Shown here: piece by piece, positions 1 through 13,500 of the stretch
Position numbering within the stretch: position 1 is the stretch's first letter
How the letters are laid out: every line of letters begins with the position of its first letter
Assembly (NCBI GenBank): GCA_036785705.1
Contig: JAWUZG010000135.1
Span: 4,216,001-4,280,000 of the forward strand
DNA from: Acanthornis magna
Taxonomy: Eukaryota; Chordata; Aves; Passeriformes; Acanthizidae
Reading direction: 5' to 3'
DNA: 64,000 nt
The notes under the pieces: model-generated
Told to the model about the DNA's origin: nothing
Database searches by the model: none
The model's input: only the letters and a program-made list of their open reading frames with translations
Program-made: the position numbers and the translations under genes

Positions 1-3000
1 GCAGTTCAGCGTGCAATTTATTTTGCTCACAGTGAGGGCTCACTTCTGCAGTGTGGTGTCCACTGAAATATCACAGGCATGTTCTTAGGGCTGCTGCTTG
101 GTAAGGTTTCAGTCAATGCATGCGGTTATTCCGCTCTCGTTGCCGAATCCTGTGGTTTTCCCTATTGAAGGTTGTGACATGTCTGTTGGTTAACCCCCAA
201 ATTTACTGAAGTCTTTTGGACAGGCTCTGGCCCTTATCCTGTCAGCAACTCTGCCTAGCTCAGAGCTGCCTGAAAGTTTGCTGAGTGTGTTAACTTCCTC
301 TTTGAGTGGAGCTTAGCCTATAAAAGCCTACTGATAAAGTCCATCCTGTTATTTTTATTTTGATAGCCTCCTAAGATACTTAGCAGTGCTTTTAGGAAAA
401 AACCCTCCATTTATATGTAAATGTAATATATGTATAGATGTATATACTCCTACTCTTCTAAAGAAAAGGAAAGACTCAGTAGTGAAGCAGAAATCGGTGT
501 TTTATTCTTAATGCAGAGATGACGTAGATATATTTAGGTTGATGTATGAAGTTCTGTAATACTTTTCTTCTGAATACACAATTTTCTGCCCTCTTTATTT
601 CACTGACTAGCATGACCACTCTACTATCTATAGTTTTGGATACAATTTATTGCGCTTTTGAACAAGAAGTGTTTGGTTTGTGAGAAAGCAGTGTGATGTG
701 TGTTAAGAAAGTATTTTCATGTTAGATTCCAAGTCTCTTCTATGGGGAGAAATCATCATAATTGGTCTTCCAACATCTCCATTAGACATCTTAAATAGTT
801 TCCACATACTTGTGAAAGTTTCAATTACCTCACGTACTATTTGACAATTTTAGTCCAAGTAAGGGACACTGACTGAATTTCTGTACCATGAGAAAAATGT
901 GGTCTAGAAGGATTTCTTACTGAGAAAAAGGAATGCATCTTTAATTTTTTTTTTTTAAGATACTGTGTATCTTGCATGATTTTTTTTTTTTTAAGATATA
1001 CAGTATCTTGGATGCTAGCCCCAAGCCAGACTCTTTATATTTGCAAATTTTAATTTAAGTCAGGGAAGAAAACTCTGGCAAAACATGAAAAGTTACTTTA
1101 ATATAATTTATTTTTTGTTTTGGTGTGGTTTTTTGTTGTTTAGTTCTCATTATTTGAAGCCATTAGCTAAATGACCATGTGGCTCCAGCTCTCAGTTTAT
1201 GAGCTAGATGATGGATGCTGCAATTACTCTGAAATAAAGTGTTATTTTTTATAAGTTAAGAACTGGTTGTTTGTAAGTGAAAAAATGATTGCTGAGCATT
1301 AGGAACATGTAAATGGAACTGGAGGGAAGAGGAAGATCTACAGAAATTCAGAGAAGGACTTTTGAGGCTTTCTGAAAGAGCTTGTGGAAATGAGCCCAGT
1401 GACAGTCCCATGCTCATTTCCTCCAGTGATCACTGGATCTACTTGGACATTTAAGGCAGCTTTTAGTCTTGTGTGAAAGACATGATTTGATTCCGGTTAT
1501 TGTCTCAGTCCAGTAAACTTAGCTGAAGGAAAGCTTCTATGCAGGGGTGGATTTGGTGGTGTAAATCTACTTTTAGTTCAGTTAAAGACCATGGTCTTCC
1601 CTTAACCTCATCAGAAGAATGAACAAATCTAGTTCACTTCCCCCTCAAATTTCTCTAGATTTTTTCTTGTGTTCAATGTGCAAACTGACATGAATACAGA
1701 CTAATCAAGGAAAGCATTTTTAACAGACTCTCCAAGAAATACAGCATTCTGCGTAAGCACTTGTTTGCTGCCAATAGATCAAGACACAATAATGTAGACC
1801 ACATACAAGGCTCTAGAATAATCTTAAAGAACATGAAGAAAATTACAACCCAGGTTGCCTCACAAAAGTACAAGTTCATGACTAGTCCTACAGGACCATG
1901 TTAGAAATTGAATTATAATTTATACCTACATAATTTGAATACTCAGTGTGGTTGCTGTCCAGTACTTAATTAATTTTGTTTGTGTGGTTTTTTAAAAGAA
2001 AAACCCAGCGTGAGAATTTTATTATGGAGGATGACTTCAAGTTGAATGAAATGGCCGTAATTATCCTTGAGAGAAACTGGTTTCATTGTACATGGCAAAC
2101 TTGTGAAACCCAAAGGACATACTCTGCCTTGCCTGGCTCCTGAAATCAGCAGAATTGTGTTAGTTCAGATTGCAGATTGTTGTGGGGTTTTTCTACAGAA
2201 GATGTAACCTCCCACCTTGCTTTTGAGAAGGAAGTAGAATGGAGCATTATTTGTTCAAGAAAGCAGCATTCAGTTTAAACAATTTCTTGCAGCGATACCT
2301 TTGCCTACAGCTCCTTAGAGCTACATAAATCCACTGAGGAAAACAATAACAAGTGGCAAATGGGCTCTGATGATAACAGGTTCATAACAGCAAAATTTCA
2401 AAGGAAGAGAAGGGGAGCAAGCAGGAGGAGCAGTAATAACAGGAAGATTTTTGCTCTGTTAACTTTTGCATGGGCAAGAGATAGACTCAGGCCTCCTTCA
2501 CGTGAAAGTGTGTGGTCACAGCTGCTGCCTTGAGTGCTAAGGTGAAAATACAGGTGGCATCCCTTGGCATGTGCAGGCAGCTAAAGGTACTCCTGACCAT
2601 GAAGGGAGCACAGAGGCTGCTGGCTGCTTGCTGGCAGGCCATGATGGGCTGTTTGTTTTCATACTCACAGTCTTGGGACACTGCTGCCACTGTCACAGCA
2701 GTTTCTTTTCATTTTAGGCTGCTGAAAGGGCTTACTTTGTGGATTTGCTGGTTAGATTGATATCCTAAAATTGAAACCATATATAGTTATGTCACGTTAA
2801 TATTTGGTTTGGTAATTTCTGTTTTGCTTTATACACTTCTGATTCAGCACAGGAATACTGCATTCAGCTAAAGGTTTGTTGATTCCCTAAGAGCCAAAAA
2901 ATTAAAAACAAACTAGCTTCTTTTGAATATTGCTGTCTTGTGTTCTGAATAACTATTTGCAATCACTACCTACTTATGGTAAGCCTCTGAAAATAGATGC

Positions 3001-3193
3001 ATATAATGGAAGTCATGTTTTTTAAGGAAAAAGCAGATCAGTGATCCCTGTTACAGACTGTCCACAAAATATCAGGAACTAGTTTTGCTTCATATTGCTG
3101 TAAGTGGAGCAAGGCCTTGGCTTTAAAAAGAGATCAAATTGATACCTCGTTGAAAATATTGAGATGCCTTAAACCATTTATTTTGGATAAATC
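1..3193. other. Unannotated single-copy DNA
   Basis: AT-rich sequence. I see no recognisable exon, RNA gene or transposon apart from the small duplicated hairpin at 945-1009. The open frames here (for example 82 codons at 2512-2760, plus strand) have no family features and no flanking splice sites that I trust. Confidence 0.5.
945..1009. repeat. Duplicated T-tract plus hairpin
   Basis: Two adjacent copies of a unit: a run of 12-13 T followed by a 17-base palindrome-like sequence. The first hairpin is 957-973 (AAGATAC, TGT, GTATCTT). The second, 993-1009, is nearly the reverse complement of the first, with one mismatch. The order T-run, hairpin, GCATGA or GGATGC is repeated, so this is both a direct duplication and a pair of inverted repeats. 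No function is implied. Confidence 0.75.
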
Positions 3194-3194
3194 A

Positions 3195-4550
3195 CACAGA
3201 ATCACAGAATATGCTGAGTTGGAAGGAACACACGAGGATCATTGAGTCCAGCTCCTGGCTCTGCGCAGGAGACCCCAAGAGTCACCCCATGTGCCTGAAA
3301 GCATTGTCCAAATGCTTCTTGAACTCCGTTGGCCTTGTTGCTGTGACAGCTTCCCTGGGGAGCTGTTGCAGTGCCCAACCACCCTCTGGTGAAGATCCTT
3401 TCCCTGAAATTAAACTTAAACCTCCCCTGACACAACTTCAGGGCATTCTCTCAGGTCCTGTCACTGTCACCACAGAGAAGAGATCAGTGCCTGCCCCTCC
3501 TCTTCCCCTCAGGAGGAAGCTGTAACTGCAGTGAGGTCTCCCCTCGGTCTCCTCCAGGCCGAACAGAGCAAGGCCTCAGCCACTCCGCACACAACTTCCT
3601 CTCTAGGCCCTTCACTATCTTCGTGGCCCTTCTTTGGGATGCTCTCTAATAACTTAATATCTTTTATCTCATTCCCCAGTCTGTCCATACCTCCAGGACT
3701 TCCCCATCCCAGTGCAGAATCTGGCACCTGGATTTCCTTTGTTGAACTCTGTACGGTTGGTGACTGCCCAGTCCTCACCACTGTCGAGGCCTCTCTGCAG
3801 GGCCTCTCTCAGCTCCTCCCAGCTTTGTATCATCTGTGAACTTGCTCTGTATCCCTTCCAGTCCTGCATCCAAGTCATTTATGAAGATGTCGATGAGCAC
3901 AGGGTCTGATGGACACTAGTGCCAGGTCCCTGTCTGGTGTCACCCCATTCTCTGTAACCTTTTGCACCCGACCCATGAGCCAGTTGCTCACCCATCTCAT
4001 GGTGTGTTTATCCAGCTGTGTGCTGGACATTTTGTCCCGAAGGATCCTCTGAGAAACGGTATCCAAAGCTTTGCTGAAATACAGAAAGGTTACATCAGCT
4101 GGCTTCCCCTGATCAACTCAGTGGGTTACTTTGTCATAGAAGCAAATCAGGTTTGATAAGCACGACTTTCCTCTCATGAAGCCGTGCTGGCTGTAACCAA
4201 TGACTGTGTTGTCTTTCAGGTGTTTTTCAACACCTTCCAAAATAATCTCCATAACTTTGCGTGACACTGAAGTGAGACTGATAGATCTGTGGCTTCCAGG
4301 GTCCTCCTTTCTCTTCTTGAAAACTGGGGCATTTGCCAGCTTCCAGTCAGCTGGACCTCTCCAGATTCCCAAGACCACTCAAAAATTATTGAGAGGTTTT
4401 GTGATGATATCAACTCTTGAGCTATCTTGCTCTTTGAGGATTCTTGGATGAATCCCATCAGGTTGAATAGATTTGTAGGGATCCAGCTGGAGCAGTAGAA
4501 AATTTGTCTGCTGGAGAACTTTGTCAATGGCAATAGCCCTAAAGCCATCT
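3195..4550 (-). mobile_element. 5'-truncated CR1 LINE (non-LTR retrotransposon), inactive
   Basis: CR1 is the main bird LINE, copied by target-primed reverse transcription. Here it lies on the minus strand. Its 3' end is marked by two copies of the CR1 octamer (CACAGAAT on the plus strand) at 3195-3210, followed by the conserved CR1 3' untranslated text. Inward, broken pieces of the reverse transcriptase can be read in different frames: about 4118-4378 contains SQHGF and a KSCLSNLI-like segment, about 3875-4066 contains DTVS and RWVSNWL, and 4216-4548 carries the upstream IIFEWSW region. The catalytic FADD box appears as FTDD at 3829-3840. Frameshifts and stops separate the pieces and the endonuclease is absent (about 1.35 kb kept of a usual 4-5 kb). 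The upstream break near 4550 is approximate. Confidence 0.93.
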
Positions 4551-7500
4551 TGACCTCATGGAAAAAAATCTTGCTGCCCTTCTTCCATCAGAATAACTTT
4601 GACCTCATTAATATTTTTACTTTGGCAGTCACAGCATGGTGGGGTTGTAACCCAACTTAGAGATGTTAGCTGCTGGACCTCAGAGGGAAATCCCTGATCC
4701 TCTGAGCCTTCTAGATTTGCTAGGAAAACTCCTTCTGGATAAATGTCTGTGTCATAGGGATTACAGAGCAAGTGTCGCTGAGCTTCACTGTGGATTCTGC
4801 CAGCATGCATGCAGCAGGACACCACAGTGATCTTTGTCACAGCTGCAGGGATTCTTGTCACAGCCACAATAGCGATCCTTATGGCATCCAGTGCTTTTGT
4901 CACAGTGCTGCGAAATAATTGCAGCAGCTGCAGCCTCTGCCAGCTCTGTGAAGGCCAAGCTTGTATGTGGACAGGGAACACAAGCTTTGCCTCCTGCTGG
5001 TAACCCAGATGGAGGAAGAGGTCTAAAGTCATCACCTGCTACATCGGTGTGTTGGTACTGAGACCCAGATCAACCCCTTGGCATGAGAGAGGACAGCTCT
5101 GCCTCCATGGGCACTGTGAGTCTGACCTGTGAGGAGAGGTTTAGTGACCTAGAGATTCAGAACTTGTTACTAGGGGATATGATAGCAGCATAATGGGCTT
5201 GAAGCATGGAAACAATGTGTCCTGCTACTTTGTTCCCTCATGTATTTATACTACTGTTCAATCTGAACCTTGCCCTACCTTACCTGTGGCATTACAGGAG
5301 CACCTTTGTGCTTCTTAATATTTCTATAACCTCTGTGCTTCATACTTCCCATCCTCCTTTTGGCTCTGGCTAGGTAAAGGCATATGAAGGGACAACTATT
5401 AGACTTCCTGATGTTATACAGGTACATTGTTTTCAAATCTGAATCCTGCTCTTAATTTATTTTAGTCTGGAGAAATCAAATAATGCGATATTGGGTAAAA
5501 CATATTTATGAATGCATGTGCCCGATGTTACGTGCCGTTTACAATTTGCATCTTTTCTGGTCCCACAAGACTGATTATAAAGACCATTAAAAAGGCACTT
5601 GATGGTATGTTAAAATTTTAGGGCTTTAGGTCATGACATAAACTGTAAAAAGTATTACTGAGTACAAAAGGCAGTCCATTTCTAATGTCGTTGGTAGTAA
5701 TTTCCTTTACTGACTCTGGTGTACTGTAAAACAAGTTTTACTAACCTCAGAAGTAAATGTCCTTAATGTGTGCCTGCTCTGGATAGTTTATAGGGGTTGT
5801 GCAGGTAAGTGTGTTTGCCTGGCAGTGTCCTGCTTTTACCTGCACTTCTCTCAGTACTGCAATAGTGTGCTGGAAACTGGAATATCAAAAAGTGTCTCTA
5901 GAGTATTAGCAGCTGTTGTGGGGCAGCCCCATTAGCCACAGATTTCACTGCCTGGAAATGAACAATAAAAAGCAATCCTCATGATAATGGTTGCTCCACC
6001 AGCTTCTTTATCTAACTGGAAAAGATCTTTCTGCTTGATTCTGAGCTAGTATTTCTTTATTTCTTTATCAAGAAAGATTCAAAGTACTTCTGTTTCCCCC
6101 TTGAAAGTGATTTAAAAAAAATAAATAGAATACTAGCAAGGGGTGTATGTATATTACTGTAATTAGTATGGGGGAGTGAATCCATTTTTTCCCCTGTATA
6201 TGTTAAAATCTTGATTTTGGGGGAATTCTTCTGATTCTTCTTCCAAAGGATATTTTTAGGCTGAACATCCTCTTTTGCCTTATGTGAGAGGCAGCCAATA
6301 CTGCTGTGTTAGTGTGTGTTCAAACTGCTCTGAATTAATCCTGTGTTTCCTGGCAACAACTTCCCATTTCTTTCCTTATCTTTTCGCGGTGCTATGAGGA
6401 TTTGATCTGAGGCACCATTAGTAGAATAGACATAACGATTGTATCAGTTGATTAGAGGCATCTAATGTAGTTTCTGGACATCAGTTACTGCTCAGTAATG
6501 GAAATAGTTCAAGGAAATACTTCATGAAGCTTACAGCTGACTAAGAAGCTGGAAATCTGTCATTTTGTTTACAGGCACGTAGGCAATTCTTCCATGTCCT
6601 CATTGTAGTGTGAAAGGTCCCGGGTGGAAAGGTAGCTTGTCCTCTGGCTTAGGTTTGCCCCTTCTTTGGTGCAAGTTGCACAGCTTCCAAGGTATAGTCA
6701 CCCTTTGGGTCCTCTGTTGGCAATTACATTGTCCCAGGCTCAAACTGGGAATCTCCCTGCTCAGATTACATTTGTCTTCCTTTCCCAGAGATGTGAGCTG
6801 GTTGCTGCTGCCATGACCGAAGGATAATATAGGACGGTAACTGCATCTGGGTGTCAGTGTGGGAAGTTCAGTACATGGTATTTTCTAACTTCTTCACAGC
6901 TGTACTAGGATTTTCCCCCATTTTTGTTGGCTTTTTTTTTTAAATTTCATGCAGAGCTGTATTAATTACCAAGGTTTTTTATTATTATTATTTTTAAATT
7001 TGATGACGCTACTTTATTTTATTGCATCTATTTGACTCTTGTCAAAACCACTTATGAATAACAGCAACATAATTTAGTAGAGGATATCAGCTCAGCTGCT
7101 CTATGAAAGCTTTATTTAAAGGGCTTCTCTTTACATGCAGTGAATATTTAATCATTGCCTTTATTTTCTGCTCTCATTTTCAATTCAGATTTCAATTTAG
7201 AGGTTTTAATTATGTAAAAAAGACAAAGATATGCTCTTTTCTTCTCTCTGTTGAATTTTCCTAACACAGTCTAATTTGAATTGAAAACTGACTTTTACTG
7301 TATTCAAGTTGGTTTTAGGGTCCTTCCAGAGTTTCAGAATTTCTATTATATTAAACATTTCTGAATCTAGAAAAGTGCTGGCTCAAACCTTGATGCTGTT
7401 AAATTCAATAGACCTTTTGCCAATAACATTCATAATGCTAGGTTTTGCACACTCGGTTTTAGGTAGGTTAGTAAGTTCACAATAATGCAGGATTTTTATT

Positions 7501-10500
7501 GCAAATGATGTCATATTAGTACTTGTGATTACTTAAGGCAGACTTTTTTAAGCCATGGTTAATTTATGGATTACTAGCAGATAAAATGACTTGCTGTATC
7601 AATTTAGGAATTTCAAATTCTGTTAAATGCAGTGTAGGTTTGAAATGTATTTTTAATACCTGTCATCTCCTGTAAGTAATTGGTACAATGTATACATAAC
7701 ATTAGTAGTAAAAGGATACTTCAGAATTTTTCTAGTAACTATTTTAAGAGCTGTCTTTTCTCTCTTTTGTTTCATCTAAGGATCAAATTTTAGTTCCAAC
7801 TATGATTTTACTGAAAACTCTGTAAGTTGTTAAATCAGTAATATGTGTGGGTTTGGGGTTATTTTCAGAAGTTAGAAGATTAAGTTCCTCTAGAAGGAGA
7901 TAAAATGTCTAAATTCACCTAACCTTTTGTTCTGCTGTATGCTAGATCCTAACATCATCAGGTTCACAGTGGCCTTTCATTCAGTCATGACCTAGTTCAA
8001 TGTACAGGTAACAAATCAATAGCCTGAGATAGTAACATTTACTATCTAATTCCTACTACTTCAACAGTGGATTTCCACAGTTATGTCAATTATGTTTTGG
8101 AAATATCACTGAACTTTGCTTATTTGAACCCATTAATGTGCTGAGACAAGGTTGGGTTTGCTTCAATAACATTGCAGAATGCTTTGATGATTTCAATACC
8201 TTTGTCTTACAAAAAAAAGAAAAGAAAAAAAAAATTGTTCAAAGAGTTGTATGAAACAGGTGCCATTGTACAGCCTGCAGCACACTCCTTGGTTCCTGGA
8301 TTCTTGTTAAGTGCTGCTGTGGTCTGATGGGAGCAGTTCAGTTTCTATCGCACTGCTGCCATTAAGCCCTTGCTCTCAAGAAAGTTTTCTCCCACACATA
8401 AGTGTGCAGCCTTGAGTGAATAAAGTCCCAAAGAATTGGGGTGGCACCTCTACAGCCAAATTAATTTATTTTTACCTGCTCTGGCAAGGTTGCTCTAGCA
8501 AGGTTTAACATGGTGAATACTACGTCTCATAACTGGGCTGTGTGAAAAGTAACATTCCCATCTGTTTGACTACAGCTTGAACTTTGGAAGATGGACAGTG
8601 GTCTTGTCACATGTACGCTTTTCTTCTTCCATGGACTCTAGTGTGATTTTGTCTGGCCCTTTGTGTTAATTTATACTACACTACTCTCCCTGTTCCTGTA
8701 TGTAGGTGGGAAGCCATGACTTCATGCTACCTTCACATCCAAGGGACTAATGAAAAAGAACACTGCTTACTATTTTCCTGGCATAAAGGGAAAGCCTAGA
8801 ATGAGCAGAAATCATAATTTAACTTGTATTAAGTTTCTACATGCATTTTTCATCATCTGAAAAAAATTGTCTTCGCAAACTGACTTTTTAATGAGAAAGC
8901 TTCTAGTGTTGCTGGTAGCAATGATTAAGTATCTAACTACCTACAGCACTTCTTGTTAGTTCATTAAAAGACTAGCCTTCCTAATTACATTTGCATGTCT
9001 CTCCATAATTTGTACAGACCTCAATAATTAAATGGGTGATAATCCGTCAGCAGAATTGCAAAAGACCTTGATCCTTACATACGCAAACCCTCGGGCAGTA
9101 TTTACAGTTTTCTAATAGTGTGTTGCCTTTCTTACTTGATTTTTAACTGAATAGAAGACACTGTTGATGATATTAGCTTCACAAATAGTCTGTTGTGCAA
9201 TGGATGAAGACACTTTGGGATGGATATAGGCAATCTGTCCCCTTGCTCCCTAGTCATTGCAAAGACAGATCTCATTTCTGGTTTAGTTATTTGAAACTGT
9301 CTGTGTCTTTATTTCACTGATAAGTCATTTTAAAAGCTGGAGTGAATGTTATTTTTTTACTCTTTGAAGGCCTGATCTCTTTGTGATGCTTGGATGGCCA
9401 AAAGATGGTGACTTAAACACAAATTAGGTACCTGCAGCACAATTTCTAATGGTGCAGAGGTGAAGCTGGGGAATTGGTGCTCACCCTCTGAAGGTCAGAG
9501 CACAGATTGACTTGCATGACTGGAGATACTCAGCACTTATAGTGCTTATATTCATCTGTTTTCTCTTTTATTTGTTCTTCTCTTCAGGCAGCTAAAAAAC
9601 TAAGCCATTCTAATTCAATTTCTTCTTAAAAAAATTTTATAATCTGGTCTTCAGCTTTAGTGTAATTTTACCTCTTCTTTCATACTTACGTGAGTTAAAT
9701 GCTTTATGTCTCTATTTCATGTGGGAAATGCCTCCAAGGGCATCCACTTACATATAGCAATTTTGGTGCATCACCTCTGAATAATTCAGAGAAAACTTAT
9801 CCATCATTAGATTAAATTTTGCACTCTTATCAGTGCAGTGCCCACTTTCTGATCATCTGAAAAGCTTTCAGACTCACCCATGAGTTATACAGCCATCACT
9901 GCCCATTTTCTAGCTGAATCCCTGTGTCTACACATGCTCCTGGCTCACCAGCTCTGCTCTTAGTCTCCCCCCAGAGCAGCACAGGATGATTATATTTCTA
10001 ACTCATTTGGCTTATCACATTTAAGACTCTACTTGAAGAGCAAGGTCTCCGCTTTACCACTGCATCATTATCTTCTGAAATATTTTTAAAATGTGCCATT
10101 TTAGCCCTATGTTATATGTTCTGTCCTCAGAACAAGGCAGCAAAACTGGAACAGGGAGAAAGGAAAATGCCTGCTGTGTTTCGAGTTAGTGTTCCTACTG
10201 GGACATATCTTTGAGGCAGGGCCATGTGGAGGTAGAGCAAATGGTGCAGGAAGGCACTTTGCTGAGTTGGAATGAAATATCACAAGCTGAAACAGTAGTT
10301 TCTGACCACCTGCCTGGACAAAGTGATTTCATCTGGGCTGCTATTGGAATTGTCCTTGTGTTGTTTGGCAACTCTTTGCAGCATCCTCTTTATATTATTT
10401 CAGTTTGTGCAGATGTTGTGAATAAAGAGAAACTAGGAGAAAATGAGGAGTATCTTCTCTTCCAGAAAAGCTTGTTACCTATGGCAAAATCCTCCAAATC

Positions 10501-13500
10501 ATTACTCTTTTACAAAGAGGCAGTCATATGTTGTAAATAATGAACAGTAATGATAAAACATCTGAGAAGACTTAGATAAGAACATGTATTGAAAAAATAC
10601 AATTATTATGGTCTGAGAGTTTTCACAGTGGGCAAAACCATGTACTTTATAATTTCTACTATTTAATTTTTTAATCGCATTTCTTTCAAAGTTAATTTAT
10701 TCTGATGAAGTGGGATATCTGCTGATTATTTAACATATCCATCTATTTTGTGAGCTTTAGTGTTGCCCTGAGTTCCATGTTAATTATATAGGACCATCAC
10801 TATATTTAAAAACCAGTCTTCATTAAAAAAACTAAATCGTTAATATATCAGCTGTTAGCTGTACTTAACAGAGGTCTTCTGCATCTCTCACAGGCTTTAT
10901 GAATTCTTAGGCTGGCAGTCCTTTCTGCTATTTATGTGTACTGAAGCAACCATATAATTTATCTGGTTTGGAGCTTCTTTCTTCCAGCATATTCAGAGCT
11001 TACCGGTATCACTAATAGGAAAACAGAAAGAGATTCATCCCTTAATTCCTAAACATCTTGATAAATGAGCAACAGAACCTGCCAACTAGCTAATATAACA
11101 TGGTATACAGACTGTGATATTAGGTATAAGAGGTTGGTTTGGCAGGATTTTTGAGTATGTCACGTGACTTGTAAAGAGATGAAAATAAAAGATATTAAAT
11201 ACATAGCCTGCCTCAGTATTTTCCCCAGCACTCACATGGAAGTGACAACAGAGCTCCTGCTCTTCACTTCAGGTGTTTTATAAACTTGCCTACCTTCTTG
11301 ACTGCCACCAGTTGAAATGCTGGTGTGAGGAATTAGGATTGGATGCCTGGGTGATGAGAAAATGAAAAGGATTGCTCTTCAAATGATTCTGAGGGGATAC
11401 GCAATAGAGCAGAACCCTTTTTGAAGGATTGGTTCAAAGGAAAACATAGGCTCAAAATAATGAGCTTTTAAAAACCTGTCTTACTGCTTGTGGTTCCTCA
11501 CTGTGCTTCAGATATAATTCATATCAAGGTTTTAGGATTTATCATTACCTAGACTACCCTGACCTCCATCAGTGCCCCGCCTACAAATACAGATAGTCTT
11601 TGTATAAAATGCCTTCATACCCTCAAAGTTCTAGAAATTTCAGTAACATTCAATAAATAATATTAAAGGCAAAAATTTATGGCATTACCTAAAATTTTCC
11701 CCAATTACTATGAAGAGGAAGAAACTTGTATTTTGGCTTCCTTAATGCAGTAAGTGTTGGTTAAGTTGGATTTAGCTACTTGACTGTGTCATGATAGATA
11801 AAGATTAGAACTGTATAAATAAAATACTAGGCACATGGTTAATATTTTTCTAACTAGAAGGCACAGCTAAAAAGTTTGGGTTTGTACATGAAACCAACTT
11901 AAATAGTCCTGAGTTTTGAAAATGCACCCATTTTCAGTTTTTTTTCTTCTACTCCTTATTTGGTGAGGCTTCCTTTATTTTTCCAGGGATCAGCTGAGGA
12001 ACACTGGTGCAATATTCCTCCCTGGCACTGGTGTCCCTTGTTCAGTGACACTGTGTGTCCCATGTGGTCATTCTCTCCAAGGGCGTTATTGTAACAGTAT
12101 ATTAGAATTTTTTTCCTTCCTAAAATTAGTCTAAGGCATTTCAAATACTTGGTCTTAAGGGCACAGCTGATTCATGTGGGAGCTTTTCAAGGGAAAAATG
12201 GTAGTAATGTGCCCAAACTCTGTTTTCCTGATGTGGGGAAAGGGCACTGAAAGTATTCTATGCCTTTGAAAATGCTTTTTCTTTTGGTCCCCAATTTATT
12301 TTGGTTTTTATTGCTTAAATATTGCCCACGAAATATTAGCCAGTTGTAGCGCTTGATTGAATTATGAGTAAGATGAGCTAAAAAACATTGTTCTTCCATG
12401 TTTCTTTGTGTCATTCAATAGCTCTGATCTGACTTCTGAAATATATTTACACATTTTTCTTGGAGTTTCATGACATCATCACATCTGTAGATTTAGGGGT
12501 CTGATGCAAATGATGATCTGATTCTGTTAAAATGATCAGTCTGCCAAAACATGAACAACATTTTGTATTCTCTCCATCTCTTACATGACTGAATAGATTC
12601 CAGTATTTTATGTTATGGACTTTGTTTTGAATCACACTCTTTCGTTGCATGCATGAAGTTTTTTGAAACTTTCTTCTGATATATCAGTATTGGCAACAGC
12701 TGGTCCTCCCTTCCTTAAGCACCCAACACTTTTCACAAACTTTTTGACTCTTAAAAGAGTACTACTTGTGGGTTTTGTAATCATTTTAGCATCATGGTTT
12801 TTTTAGTTAAATGCCCACACAAATAGAAATTAAAGGAATCTTGGGATGATATAAAGTTATTTGGATTAATTAATCCCTATCAAAACTTCACTGAGCTATT
12901 TACATATGTATTATAGGTCAATATAGACCTCCATTTTAATTCATGTCTTTATGTAAAAACTTCTTTACAGCCTGGATATTTGCTTCCATGTGCTTTGCCT
13001 GTGAGCTCCAATAAGTATGACTCAGAGATGTTGCTTGGACTTTCATTTTTATTTTAAGCATAAAGACTATTGTAGTTCCAACAGATTATTATTTAAAAGT
13101 TGGTTTAAAAATACTAAACAGATAAACATTTAAGAAAACTCCTTTACCATGCAGCCCAATATTTCATAAAATATGTATAGTTTTTACTTCTACTCCTGCA
13201 GAGAATGTAAGAAATCATCTTATTTTGGTACCAGTATAATGTGTCAGAATAGTTGTGCTTTGTGGTCTAATCAAAAATATTAGCTGAAATGGGGAGGATG
13301 AGGGTCTTTATGGATTGCTATATGGACAGAAGAGATTTTTTGTTCTTTAGTATAAAAGGAATCATCCAGTGATTCCATTGAAAATATTTAGTTTGAACAC
13401 TGATATCGAAATATTGCACTGAAAGATAAACAGATGACTTCAGAATGATGGTAGCAAATGCAATTATGCTTCAACCCACAATAATCTTAAGTGAGATATT

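Noticed and set aside
4556..5035. 159-codon minus-strand frame next to the CR1
   Set aside because: Considered as CR1 upstream coding region, but no endonuclease or reverse transcriptase motif is visible in it.
5751..5804. 54-base plus-strand exon candidate before GCAG then GTAAGT
   Set aside because: Good donor but weak acceptor; peptide unremarkable and no neighbouring exon.
10211..10540. 109-codon plus-strand frame
   Set aside because: Begins at TTG rather than ATG and has no motif or splice sites.
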